Source: JAGPHI01 sp036641735 (GTDB lineage: Bacteria > Bacillota > Clostridia > Oscillospirales > Ruminococcaceae). Taken from it: a stretch of DNA of 33,464 bases. Below are positions 1 to 7,642 of the stretch, in pieces. The notes under the pieces were generated by a model. That model ran no database searches, was not told the origin of the DNA, and was given only the letters and a program-made list of their open reading frames with translations. The position numbers and the translations under genes were made by a program. Positions within the stretch are counted from its first letter, which is position 1. Each line of letters opens with the position of its first letter. The DNA is taken from assembly GCA_036641735.1 (NCBI GenBank), contig JAVWEG010000017.1, forward strand, positions 1-33,464, given 5' to 3'.

Positions 1-867
1 ATAATTAATGCCAACAACGTCAGAAGAAACAATCTCGTCCTCTGTGTAGCCAAAGGAAGCAGAAGCTGCTTTCTTCATTGCTGCATTTACGTCCTCAGCA
101 GTTACTTTGCCGTCGCACATTGCGATAAGCTGAGTAAGTGAGCCTGTAGGTACCGGCACACGCTGTGCGCAGCCGTCAAGCACGCCCTTTAGCTCAGGGA
201 TAACAAGGCCGATAGCCTTAGCTGCGCCTGTGGAGTTAGGTACTATATTTGCAGCGGCAGCGCGTGCGCGGCGTAAATCGCCCTTGCGATGAGGGCCGTC
301 AAGCACCATTTGGTCGCCTGTATATGCGTGGATTGTTGTCATATAGCCCTTTTTGATTTTGGCAAGCTTGTTTAGAGTGTCTGCCATAGGAGCAAGACAG
401 TTAGTTGTGCAAGAAGCAGCAGAGATAACGGTATCTTCTTTCTTCAAGATGTTTTCGTTAACGCTGAACACTACTGTAGGCAAATCGTTGCCGGCAGGAG
501 CGGAAATAACTACCTTTTTTGCACCTGCTGTGATATGAGCCATAGACTTTTCTTTGCTTGCAAAGAAGCCTGTGCATTCCAGCACTACGTCTACGCCTAC
601 TTTTGCCCACGGCAGATTTGCAGGATCTTTCTCTGCGAAAATCTCAATGCGCTTGCCATCTACTGTGATGGAAGTATCGTCATTAGTAACTTTGTCACAC
701 AGAGCATAACGTCCTTGTGCGGAATCGTACTTTAAAAGATGAGCGAGCATCTTAGGGCTTGTCAAATCGTTGATAGCCACTATCTCATACCCTTGTGCGC
801 CAAACATCTGACGAAACGCCAGACGGCCAATGCGGCCGAAGCCATTAATTGCAACTCTTACTGCCAT
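1..867 (-). CDS. gap: Glyceraldehyde-3-phosphate dehydrogenase, type I (3' end missing)
   Basis: Glycolytic enzyme that oxidatively phosphorylates glyceraldehyde-3-phosphate to 1,3-bisphosphoglycerate with NAD. The gene is cut by the left edge: 289 codons are present and the family is about 335 residues, so roughly 45 C-terminal residues are outside. The translated N-terminus shows the Rossmann motif INGFGRIGR (residues 7-15), the adenine-ribose site AIND (31-34, Asp34 favouring NAD), and the catalytic motif SAASCTTNC with the nucleophile Cys153. The ATG follows an AAGGAGG ribosome site. A sigma-A-like promoter and a hairpin lie upstream, so it probably has its own transcript in addition to any read-through from the membrane-protein gene at 1008-1778. 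Identification is very secure. Confidence 0.97.
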   Translation of the reverse strand, partial: MAVRVAINGFGRIGRLAFRQMFGAQGYEIVAINDLTSPKMLAHLLKYDSAQGRYALCDKVTNDDTSITVDGKRIEIFAEKDPANLPWAKVGVDVVLECTGFFASKEKSMAHITAGAKKVVISAPAGNDLPTVVFSVNENILKKEDTVISAASCTTNCLAPMADTLNKLAKIKKGYMTTIHAYTGDQMVLDGPHRKGDLRRARAAAANIVPNSTGAAKAIGLVIPELKGVLDGCAQRVPVPTGSLTQLIAMCDGKVTAEDVNAAMKKAASASFGYTEDEIVSSDVVGINY

Positions 868-893
868 AATAAAACATCCTCCTTATATTTAGG

Positions 894-922
894 CAAGCTC
901 ATCGGAAACACTCCGAGGCTTG
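894..922 (-). promoter_or_regulatory. Hairpin in the gap 5' leader
   Basis: On the minus strand the leader holds CAAGC...TCGGA, a GTGTT loop, then TCCGA...GCTTG: two 5-bp helices separated by a small internal loop. It sits between the predicted promoter and the AAGGAGG ribosome site of gap. It could stabilise the mRNA or tune initiation. It does not resemble a riboswitch class I know. Confidence 0.4.
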
Positions 923-940
923 TCCATAGGTCATAGCTAT

Positions 941-969
941 ATTTTATACCATAATCATTAAAACTACAA
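941..969 (-). promoter_or_regulatory. Sigma-A-like promoter for gap
   Basis: Minus-strand TTGTAG (964-969), a 17-bp spacer and TAAAAT (941-946) lie about 75 bp upstream of the gap start. The match to the housekeeping consensus is moderate and the spacing is ideal. Confidence 0.5.
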
Positions 970-1007
970 GTGTTTGATAAAACTTTAACACAAAAATACA
1001 AAAATAT

Positions 1008-1778
1008 TCACGCTTCGGCAACACTTACTGCATATAATGCCCCAATCAATCCCAATATTCCGAGCAGTAAGCATAGCATCACATCATTAAGCGGTGCTAA
1101 ACCCATTGCGAAAAGATATATGGAATGAGGCAATTCCATACAAGTGCATAATAAAAAGGATATTTGCCCTGTGGTGGCGAGCATATTATAATTGCGATGC
1201 TCTTCATCTAAGCACACCATTTTAATAAGCTGTGTAGAAAACGCCAATGCCGCTAAAGCAGACAAAACCCCAAGCGTAGGCGCAAAGCGATACAAGCTGG
1301 AAGCGCGCCCTATAAATCTTTCTATAGTAAGAAGATATAATGACAGGCTGCCTATCACACCAATAAACATAACCGCCTGTCCTGAATAATTGCTTGTTTT
1401 TATACGCAATGCCGCTATAAAGCAAAATACTCCAAACACTACAAACAAAGCGCCGCGCGCAAATGCTAAAGCTCCGCTGCCGCTAAAAGTAAATTTAAGC
1501 ACATTAAAAAAGCCGTAAATCTCGCTTACTATTCCGCAAGCTGCAAGGCAAACGCAATGTGCCTTGCCAATTGGCGGTGTATGTATGCTGCCCTTTTTAT
1601 ACAATAAAGGCAGCGCACATATTAAAACACCGACAAAAAGCACAATATATCTTATTGCTACACTTCCATAAGTGTTAAAGCCCGTAATTAAATCTGTATA
1701 CAGCACCAAATCAGCAATATGTAATACCCCGAGAGCTGCACAAATACACAGGGTAATTACAGCGCATTTTTTTCTCAT
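1008..1778 (-). CDS. Polytopic membrane protein of unknown function
   Basis: I do not recognise this family. The 256-residue product is almost entirely hydrophobic and shows about eight potential membrane segments, beginning with one near residues 7-30 and ending with a long hydrophobic stretch at the C-terminus. Short loops carry the few charged residues, for example the CLDEEHRNYN segment before the last two helices. Its ATG overlaps the TGA of the citrate synthase gene (ATGA, 1775-1778), so the two are very probably translationally coupled and co-transcribed. No terminator separates it from gap. A transporter or membrane sensor is possible, but nothing in the sequence decides this. Confidence 0.75.
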   Translation of the reverse strand: MRKKCAVITLCICAALGVLHIADLVLYTDLITGFNTYGSVAIRYIVLFVGVLICALPLLYKKGSIHTPPIGKAHCVCLAACGIVSEIYGFFNVLKFTFSGSGALAFARGALFVVFGVFCFIAALRIKTSNYSGQAVMFIGVIGSLSLYLLTIERFIGRASSLYRFAPTLGVLSALAALAFSTQLIKMVCLDEEHRNYNMLATTGQISFLLCTCMELPHSIYLFAMGLAPLNDVMLCLLLGILGLIGALYAVSVAEA

Positions 1779-3139
1779 TTTCGCTCCTCTAACGGTATAT
1801 ATTTTTGGCTTACACCAAGATATTTGTATGCCGGACGCATAATGCGGTTAGCAAACAGCACTTCCTCTACACGATGCGCACACCAGCCCGGAATACGCGA
1901 TATTGCAAAAAGCGGTGTGAATAAATCATTGCTGATACCTAGCATTTTGTAGATAAGCCCTGAATATAAATCCACATTCGCGCATACTTCTTTATTGCCT
2001 TTTTCTTCAGCGAACACCTGCGGCCCCAGCTTTTCCACCATACATAATAAATGAAAATCGTCTGCAAAGCCTTTTTCCACGGCTAAATGCTCTGCATTAG
2101 TGCGCAAAATAACAGCGCGCGGATCGCTCAAGGTATAAACGGCGTGTCCCATACCATAAATAAGCCCTGTGCCGTCACCTGCTTGCTTACGCACAATATG
2201 ACGTAGAAACTCACGTATTTCGTCCTCGTCGTAATAATCATTAACGCCCGCTTTGATATAATCGAGCATCTCCATCACTTTAAGGTTTGCTCCGCCGTGC
2301 TTCGGCCCCTTTAGGCTGCCAATAGCTGCCGACAATGCCGAATACGTATCCGTGCCTGCGCTCGACAGTACCCTGCACGCAAAAGTGGAGTTATTGCCGC
2401 CGCCGTGGTCTGCGTGAAGTACAAGGCATAAATCCAGCAGCTTTGCTTCTTCTTTAGTATATTTTTGGTCGGCTCTATAAGTAGACAAAATATGCTCTGC
2501 CGTGCTTTGTCCCGGAATAGGCAGATGAAAATACATACTTTGCTTATCGTAAACGCGCTTTTTTATTTGATACGCATTCACCATTATCGTAGGCAAGCCT
2601 GCAATAAGATTAATGCTCTGGCGCAAAATATTATCAAGGCTTAAATCTTCTGCCTTATCATCATAAGAGTACATTGCCAAAACGCCACGCGCCATTTTAT
2701 TCATAATATTAGGTGACGGCGCTTTGATAATCATATCCTCGGCAAAGTTTAAAGGCAGCTCACGGCTCTCCTCTAAAAGCTTGCGAAATGCTGCAAGCTC
2801 ACCCTCTGTAGGCAGCGAGCCAAACAGCAATAGCCAAATAACCTCTTCAAACTCAAAACGATCCTCTTTATATGCCGCGTCTACTATATCCTCTACGTCT
2901 ATTCCTCTGTATATCAGCTTGCCAGGCGCCGCCAAACGCTTGCCATCCTCCATACGATATCCCACTACATCGCACACATTAGTAAGCCCTGCCAATACTC
3001 CTGTGCCGTCGGGGTTGCGCAAGCCGCGCTTCACTCCGAGCTTCTCACTTATTTCAGGATCAATGTAGTTATTTTTTTGGTATTCTTCGCATAGATATTC
3101 TGTAGAACCTGTTCGTTCAAAATCCATATTGCCTGCCAT
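1775..3139 (-). CDS. gltA: Citrate synthase (GltA/CitZ family)
   Basis: Condenses acetyl-CoA and oxaloacetate to citrate, probably feeding 2-oxoglutarate and glutamate synthesis in an anaerobe. The 454-residue protein has the family signatures in order: LHADHGGGN (residues 241-249, active-site His), GPKHGGAN (278-285) and GMGHAVYTLSDPRA (329-342, with the catalytic His and Asp-Pro-Arg). An upstream in-frame extension exists, but the ATG at 3139 is preferred because GAGAGGGG lies 8 bases before it and the extension has no ribosome site. A promoter lies 44 bases upstream. A 2-methylcitrate synthase is the main alternative; no prp-type neighbours support that. Confidence 0.93.
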   Translation of the reverse strand: MAGNMDFERTGSTEYLCEEYQKNNYIDPEISEKLGVKRGLRNPDGTGVLAGLTNVCDVVGYRMEDGKRLAAPGKLIYRGIDVEDIVDAAYKEDRFEFEEVIWLLLFGSLPTEGELAAFRKLLEESRELPLNFAEDMIIKAPSPNIMNKMARGVLAMYSYDDKAEDLSLDNILRQSINLIAGLPTIMVNAYQIKKRVYDKQSMYFHLPIPGQSTAEHILSTYRADQKYTKEEAKLLDLCLVLHADHGGGNNSTFACRVLSSAGTDTYSALSAAIGSLKGPKHGGANLKVMEMLDYIKAGVNDYYDEDEIREFLRHIVRKQAGDGTGLIYGMGHAVYTLSDPRAVILRTNAEHLAVEKGFADDFHLLCMVEKLGPQVFAEEKGNKEVCANVDLYSGLIYKMLGISNDLFTPLFAISRIPGWCAHRVEEVLFANRIMRPAYKYLGVSQKYIPLEERK

Positions 3140-3182
3140 AATTTTGCCCCTCTCTATTATCTTAATTTTATCTACTGTGCCT

Positions 3183-3211
3183 ATTTTACAATATATTAAG
3201 ACGGAATACAA
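3183..3211 (-). promoter_or_regulatory. Sigma-A-like promoter for citrate synthase
   Basis: Minus-strand TTGTAT (3206-3211), 17-bp spacer, TAAAAT (3183-3188). It lies in the divergent region between gltA and spoIID and directs transcription of gltA and the coupled membrane-protein gene. Confidence 0.55.
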
Positions 3212-3298
3212 GATAAATAGATAATAGTGCAAATTTTAATTTGCAGACATTAAAGACAAAAAAGCAGTGATAATCAATTAAAAAACGGAGGAAAAATA

Positions 3299-4312
3299 AT
3301 GAGAAAAATCGTGTTAAACATTTTGCTGTTTGCTGTGCTAATATTTGCACTGCCCTTTGCAGCTTTGCTTTTACCCTCTGCAAAAGAAGCAGCCGCGCCA
3401 AATGTAAATATTGCAAGCAGTACACCTGCCGCAGCTCAAAGCAATCCTATTGTAAAAGCTCCCGAGGATTATTTGCTGATTTTGGACGAGGGTACGGGAA
3501 AAGTATTAAATGTACCTGTTCGTGAATATATTATAGGAGCTATTGCAGCCGAAATGCCAATCACTTGGCACGATGAAGCTTTAAAAGCTCAAGGTGTAGC
3601 CGCAATAAGCTATGCCCTTGCATTAAAAGATAAGGCAAATCCCGATGATGCTTCGCTTAAAGGCGCTTATTTTAAAGCAAATCCGTCGGCACGGCTTGGG
3701 TTTATCACCGAAGAAGTAGAAAAAATGTTGTGGGCAGATAAATATGCCGCTAACAGAGCGCGCTTAGAAGCGATAGCCGACGATATCATAAACGAAACGC
3801 TTACATACGATGGTAAAGCGGCGCTTACTTGCTACCATTCACTTAGCAGCGGCAATACCGAAAGCGCCGAAAATATATGGGGAAATAGCGTGCCTTATTT
3901 AATTAGCGTGCCGTCTCTTGATGATAAAGAAGCCGAGGGCTACGAAACAAAGCAGGAGCTTAGCTCATCTCAAGTAAAAGAAGCGCTTGCGTTAAATTTT
4001 GCAGGTGTGCATTTAAATGAAAATCCCGAATTGTGGTTTACCAATATCGTACTCACACCCTCACAATATATAAAGGAGATTACAGTAGGCGGTGCTAAGA
4101 TTAACGGCAACGATTTGCGCTGTGCCTTAAAGCTGCGTAGTCCGTCATTCAGCATTGAATTTAAAGACGATATCTTCACATTTACATCGCACGGCTACGG
4201 ACACGGTGTGGGTATGAGCCAATACGGCGCGTGTAGTATGGCAAGGCAAGGCAAAAGCCACGCGGAGATTTTAAGCTATTATTATAAAGGCACTACTCTT
4301 GTTACTAAATAA
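3299..4312 (+). CDS. spoIID: SpoIID/LytB-domain protein (stage II sporulation protein D)
   Basis: SpoIID is a lytic transglycosylase that trims stem-peptide-free glycan during engulfment in endospore formers. The 337-residue protein starts with a signal anchor (residues about 3-24, MRKIVLNILLFAVL...), followed by a short linker and the SpoIID core, which begins near EYIIGAIAAEMP with the expected catalytic Glu. It ends with the conserved SHGYGHGVGMSQYGA motif near the C-terminus. Length is close to Bacillus SpoIID (about 340). GGAGG precedes the ATG. The holin-like gene starts 16 bases downstream with its own AGGAGG, so the two form one unit. A non-sporulation LytB-like role is the alternative. 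Confidence 0.88.
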   Translation: MRKIVLNILLFAVLIFALPFAALLLPSAKEAAAPNVNIASSTPAAAQSNPIVKAPEDYLLILDEGTGKVLNVPVREYIIGAIAAEMPITWHDEALKAQGVAAISYALALKDKANPDDASLKGAYFKANPSARLGFITEEVEKMLWADKYAANRARLEAIADDIINETLTYDGKAALTCYHSLSSGNTESAENIWGNSVPYLISVPSLDDKEAEGYETKQELSSSQVKEALALNFAGVHLNENPELWFTNIVLTPSQYIKEITVGGAKINGNDLRCALKLRSPSFSIEFKDDIFTFTSHGYGHGVGMSQYGACSMARQGKSHAEILSYYYKGTTLVTK

Positions 4313-4328
4313 TTAGGAGGCAAATATT

Positions 4329-4664
4329 ATGGACGATATACTTACGGACTTTATCCGCCCCGAGCTTCTGGTGCTTATTCCCGTTCTGTTTTTTGTGGGC
4401 AAATTTCTTAAAAGCTCTAAAACCTTTGATGACAAACATATTCCGCTTATGTTAGGTGTTATCAGTATTGCTCTTTGCATACTTGAAACTTTAGCCGTAT
4501 CCAATATTACAAACTATCACGAAGCGCTTAGCGCAGTGTTCACAGCTATCACGCAAGGGCTTATTTGCGCAGGGTGCAGTGTGTATGCGCACCAGCTGTT
4601 AAAGCAATATTCAAGTGATAAGCCTTGCTCCCTACCACCATCGGATAATGATACATCATCATAA
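4329..4664 (+). CDS. Holin-like small membrane protein (Hol44/phage_holin_5 type)
   Basis: The 111-residue protein has the layout of a small Firmicute phage holin family: an N-terminal amphipathic stretch and PELLVLIPVLFFVGKFLK helix (about residues 10-28), a short hydrophilic KTFDDKHIP turn, a second helix LMLGVISIALCILETLAV (about 40-58), a third hydrophobic segment (about 68-90) and a polar tail ending in DTSS. No endolysin or other phage gene is nearby. It directly follows spoIID, so it may act with that muralytic enzyme rather than in phage lysis. Family assignment is from remembered sequence pattern; function here is inference. Confidence 0.7.
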   Translation: MDDILTDFIRPELLVLIPVLFFVGKFLKSSKTFDDKHIPLMLGVISIALCILETLAVSNITNYHEALSAVFTAITQGLICAGCSVYAHQLLKQYSSDKPCSLPPSDNDTSS

Positions 4665-4676
4665 TATATTATACTT

Positions 4677-4719
4677 GATGTGATCTACAGTACATATGAT
4701 ACGTACTGTTTTACACATC
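4677..4719. repeat. Imperfect dyad downstream of the holin-like gene
   Basis: GATGTG (4677-4682) pairs with CACATC (4714-4719), and inside it ACAGTAC (4687-4693) pairs with GTACTGT (4703-4709). Neither strand has a T-run after it, so it is not a classic terminator. The rest of 4665-4886 is AT-rich with only short dyads and no gene. Confidence 0.5.
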
Positions 4720-4886
4720 ATCGCAAAATAATAAATGCAATGATTACAGTAATATAACGTAGTTACGTAATACTTATAAATATAACGACTGTTACAATCT
4801 GTAAGTACAGGCTATTACCTGATAGCTAAATTGCGTTTTTTCGTATTATCTATCATTAAACGTGTAATTGAATTAATATAAAAAAA

Positions 4887-4950
4887 TACCGCTCTCTTGG
4901 TATTGAATAGGCAACAAAATGCTGTACATTCAATGCTTTTGAGAGCGGTA
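4887..4950 (-). terminator. Rho-independent terminator of the ModE/FecCD operon
   Basis: TACCGCTCTC (4887-4896) pairs with GAGAGCGGTA (4941-4950), extended by ATTGAAT/ATTCAAT inside. On the minus strand the stem is followed immediately by a T-run (complement of 4881-4886). It lies just after the stop of the binding-protein gene at 4988. Confidence 0.8.
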
Positions 4951-4987
4951 TCAAGCTATTATATCCGTTAGTTACTTGTACTTATTT

Positions 4988-6130
4988 TTATCCCAATATC
5001 TCTTTTGCTTCATCGTCTGTCAATTCATAATGATAAAACAAGCTGTAAAATTCTTTTGTCTCTTTTACCATATCGTAATTAAACTGCTCTGGATACAATA
5101 AATTAGCAAGCCATTTCACACCGATAATACGATTTACTGCCGGCGGACGATCCACAAAATTATAAGGGCCTGACGGTATTTCATAATAATGCTTTGCTTT
5201 TACAGCAGACAAATCCTTCCAAAGCGGATCTTTTCCTATGGTATCGTAAATACTTTTAGGTCCTAATATTATAGTATCGGGTTCCCATTGTATAAGCTGT
5301 TCCATACTTATTTGCTTGTTGTTGCCGATAACCTCTGATTTTTCTACCACGTTAACGGCGCCTGCCATATCCAATACCTCGCAATGGAACGAGCCTGCCG
5401 GATTAGTCTCAAGCCCTGTTTCGCCTTCGCCATAATATACACGCACTTTTTTGTCGTTTGGTATTGCGGCGACTTTTTCTTTTGTGTCTTTAATTGTGAC
5501 GTTGCAATAATCTGCAAGCTTTTTGGCTTCACTTGGCATATTAAGCAGCTCACCAAGCTTAGTGTAGCTTGCGCCTGTAGTTTCAAGGTAATAATCTATA
5601 AATACTACTGGTATTCCTATTTGCTTTTGCAGCTCATCTAAATCCTTAATCATACTTTCTTTTTCGCCTTTTATCTGCCCCATATCAATAACTATCTGTG
5701 GGTTAGCCGCGATAAGCGCTTCTACATTAAGGTCGGCATTTTTTCCGTAAAAAGTGCCGAAAACAGGTAAGCTTGTGTACTTTTCATCAAAATACTTTTT
5801 CATCTCTTTACTGGGATTGCTTGTCCAGCCCACAATGCGATCCGGTGCCAATGTGTACAGCACTATTTGCGAAAGTGTCCCCGACGGTGCTACTCGCTGT
5901 AAATCCGTTGGCAGCTCTATCACTCGCCCGAGTGAATCCGTAAAGCTTTTCACACCATCTTTAGTAGGCTTTTGCGCCTCTGATGTTTGCGCTGTTGATG
6001 CAGATTTCGGCGCTGAAGATACCGCCATATCAGGTGCCGATGTTGGTTTTACTCCGCAGCTGCTCAATATCCCTGCAATTAATGCTAAAGATAAGAGTGC
6101 CGCAGATATGCGATGCTTGTGTGTTTTCAT
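4988..6130 (-). CDS. ABC transporter substrate-binding lipoprotein (metal/metal-chelate type; possibly molybdate/tungstate)
   Basis: Extracellular binding protein of the FecCD-type importer encoded upstream. The 380-residue precursor has a lipoprotein signal with lipobox LSSCG (Cys25), a Ser/Ala/Thr-rich linker, then a helical-backbone binding-protein fold: DSLGRVIELPTDLQRVAPSG at the start of domain 1, ANPQIVIDMG, and IQWEPDTIILG in domain 2. Near the C-terminus it has SGPYNFVDRPPAVNRIIGVKWLANLL; a DRPP-x-VNR motif is, as I recall it, seen in binding proteins of the Haemophilus MolA type. The start codon overlaps the stop of the methyltransferase gene (ATGA, 6127-6130). Ligand assignment rests on the ModE-like regulator and operators; iron-siderophore or corrinoid are alternatives. 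Confidence 0.85.
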   Translation of the reverse strand: MKTHKHRISAALLSLALIAGILSSCGVKPTSAPDMAVSSAPKSASTAQTSEAQKPTKDGVKSFTDSLGRVIELPTDLQRVAPSGTLSQIVLYTLAPDRIVGWTSNPSKEMKKYFDEKYTSLPVFGTFYGKNADLNVEALIAANPQIVIDMGQIKGEKESMIKDLDELQKQIGIPVVFIDYYLETTGASYTKLGELLNMPSEAKKLADYCNVTIKDTKEKVAAIPNDKKVRVYYGEGETGLETNPAGSFHCEVLDMAGAVNVVEKSEVIGNNKQISMEQLIQWEPDTIILGPKSIYDTIGKDPLWKDLSAVKAKHYYEIPSGPYNFVDRPPAVNRIIGVKWLANLLYPEQFNYDMVKETKEFYSLFYHYELTDDEAKEILG

Positions 6131-6834
6131 TTTATTTCCTCCTGCTTTTCTATGATAAATATTGCCACCTTTTTACAGTATGGCAAATAATATCCACCGT
6201 TTGGTAATTGCTGTAAATGCGCATTTGCGTGTGCCGCAGCCACCGCTTCATCACAATCGTTAGAATGATAACGGATATATTCTACAGCCTCTGTAAAAGT
6301 GTCGAATGGCTGTCCAAATTCAAATTCCGCTTCACGTTTTTTATATGCTTTTTGTCTATTATTTAAATACGCTTCTATTTCAAGCGGACGTTCTTTGCGC
6401 ATAAAAGATTTGCCCGTTTGCGATGCCGCGCTATAAGAGCTGTTGCTCACCACGCAAATAAGCCGCCGCTTGCATATTGCAAGATATTTATCAAGATTAT
6501 CGTTTTCACTTATTCTTCCAAAAAAGCACAGCACTGCTGTATCCACAAATAAATCAGACGGCAATGCTTTTGCATCTGCGCAAATTACAGTAATATTATC
6601 TTTTTGCTGCTTATGCAGTGCCGAAAGCGCATTATCATCTATATCCACCGCCACTACATTGCGGCATTTTTGGGCAAGCTCCAACGATAAATAACCAAGC
6701 CCACAGCCAATGTCCCCCACCGTCTCCTGCTCATCTATATCTTGCATCAGTAATAGAGCTAAATCTCTATGATAGTGGCTTGCTTTAGCGGCTGCGTTAT
6801 ACCAAGCAATGGTTTTAGGAGTCCAGCTAAACAT
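6127..6834 (-). CDS. Class I SAM-dependent methyltransferase within the ABC transporter operon
   Basis: The 235-residue protein has the Rossmann motif I VGDIGCGLGYLSLELA (about residues 38-53), the acidic end of strand 2 VVAVDIDDNAL (about 61-71), and CADAKALP (about 84-91). This is the SAM-binding core of class I methyltransferases, followed by TAVLCFFGR. The C-terminal third (YNNRQKAYKKREAEF...) is a helical cap. The gene is 25 bp after the ATPase gene and overlaps the binding-protein start by ATGA, so it is an integral operon member. The substrate is unknown: a small metal-chelating molecule, a protein or an organometal are all possible. The ribosome site (GAAAGAG) is weak. Confidence 0.85.
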   Translation of the reverse strand: MFSWTPKTIAWYNAAAKASHYHRDLALLLMQDIDEQETVGDIGCGLGYLSLELAQKCRNVVAVDIDDNALSALHKQQKDNITVICADAKALPSDLFVDTAVLCFFGRISENDNLDKYLAICKRRLICVVSNSSYSAASQTGKSFMRKERPLEIEAYLNNRQKAYKKREAEFEFGQPFDTFTEAVEYIRYHSNDCDEAVAAAHANAHLQQLPNGGYYLPYCKKVAIFIIEKQEEIK

Positions 6835-6859
6835 AAGCTTTTCACTCTTTCTTTTTTAA

Positions 6860-7642
6860 TTAAAACGCAGACAAAGGTACGCAAACACGTATATTCTTAT
6901 CTCCCACCTGTATTTGCTCCAATCGCACAGATACTCCATAAAGCTTGCTTATCAATTCTTGCGTAAGCACTTCGTCACGAGTGCCATACTGCAACACCTT
7001 GCCACCAAGCAATGCCAATACTTTGTCTGCATACATTAATGCGTGATCCGGATTATGTGTGGAAAGTATCACTGTATATCCGCTTTTTGTCAAGCTTTTT
7101 ATTTCGTGCATCACCCTGATTTGGTTGCCAAAATCCAAGTTTGCTGTAGGCTCGTCCATTATCAATATCTTTGCTTGTTGCACTACTGCACGCGCTATAA
7201 GTGCAAGCTGCCGCTCCCCACCGCTTATCTGTGCGCACCCTCTATTGCTAAGATGTGCAATGCCAAAACGTTTTAGCGCTTCAAATGCGGCTTCTTCCTG
7301 CTCTTTTTTAGGAGAAGATAAAGTAGTAAGCTGCGCGGTAGTACCCATAAGCACTGTGTTTAGCACAGTATAATTAAATGCAGGAGTGCTTACCTGCGGT
7401 ATATATGCTATTTCCAATGCTCGCTTTGCGGCGCTCATTTTAGCTACAGAGCTGCCATTCACCGTTACCGTACCGTCAAATTGCTCTTGCAATCCAAGCA
7501 TACAGCGAAACAATGTGCTTTTACCTACACCATTAGGCCCCAAAACGCAAAGTAAATCCCCCTCTTGTGCTGTAAATGACACATCCTTCAGCACAGAATT
7601 TGTGCCATACGAAAACGAGAGCTTTGATACATCTATGCTCAT
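6860..7642 (-). CDS. ABC transporter ATP-binding protein (FepC/BtuD type)
   Basis: Energises the FecCD-type permease. The 260-residue protein has Walker A GPNGVGKS (residues 35-42), a Q-loop near YIPQVSTP, signature ISGGERQLALIARA, Walker B ILIMDEPT and the H-loop Thr-His-Asn. A longer in-frame ORF reaches 7888, but the start MSID at 7642 is chosen because family alignment begins there, GAGGGG precedes it, and its ATG overlaps the permease TGA (7639-7642). The upstream extension is simply an out-of-frame reading of the permease gene. Transport substrate follows the operon: metal oxyanion or chelate. Confidence 0.93.
   Translation of the reverse strand: MSIDVSKLSFSYGTNSVLKDVSFTAQEGDLLCVLGPNGVGKSTLFRCMLGLQEQFDGTVTVNGSSVAKMSAAKRALEIAYIPQVSTPAFNYTVLNTVLMGTTAQLTTLSSPKKEQEEAAFEALKRFGIAHLSNRGCAQISGGERQLALIARAVVQQAKILIMDEPTANLDFGNQIRVMHEIKSLTKSGYTVILSTHNPDHALMYADKVLALLGGKVLQYGTRDEVLTQELISKLYGVSVRLEQIQVGDKNIRVCVPLSAF

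Noticed and set aside
3140..3232. Upstream extension of the citrate synthase frame
   Set aside because: It lacks a ribosome site, runs through the predicted promoter, and the family alignment begins at the ATG at 3139.
4329..4664. Prophage remnant
   Set aside because: Only one holin-like gene; no endolysin, integrase, tail or att-like repeats around it.
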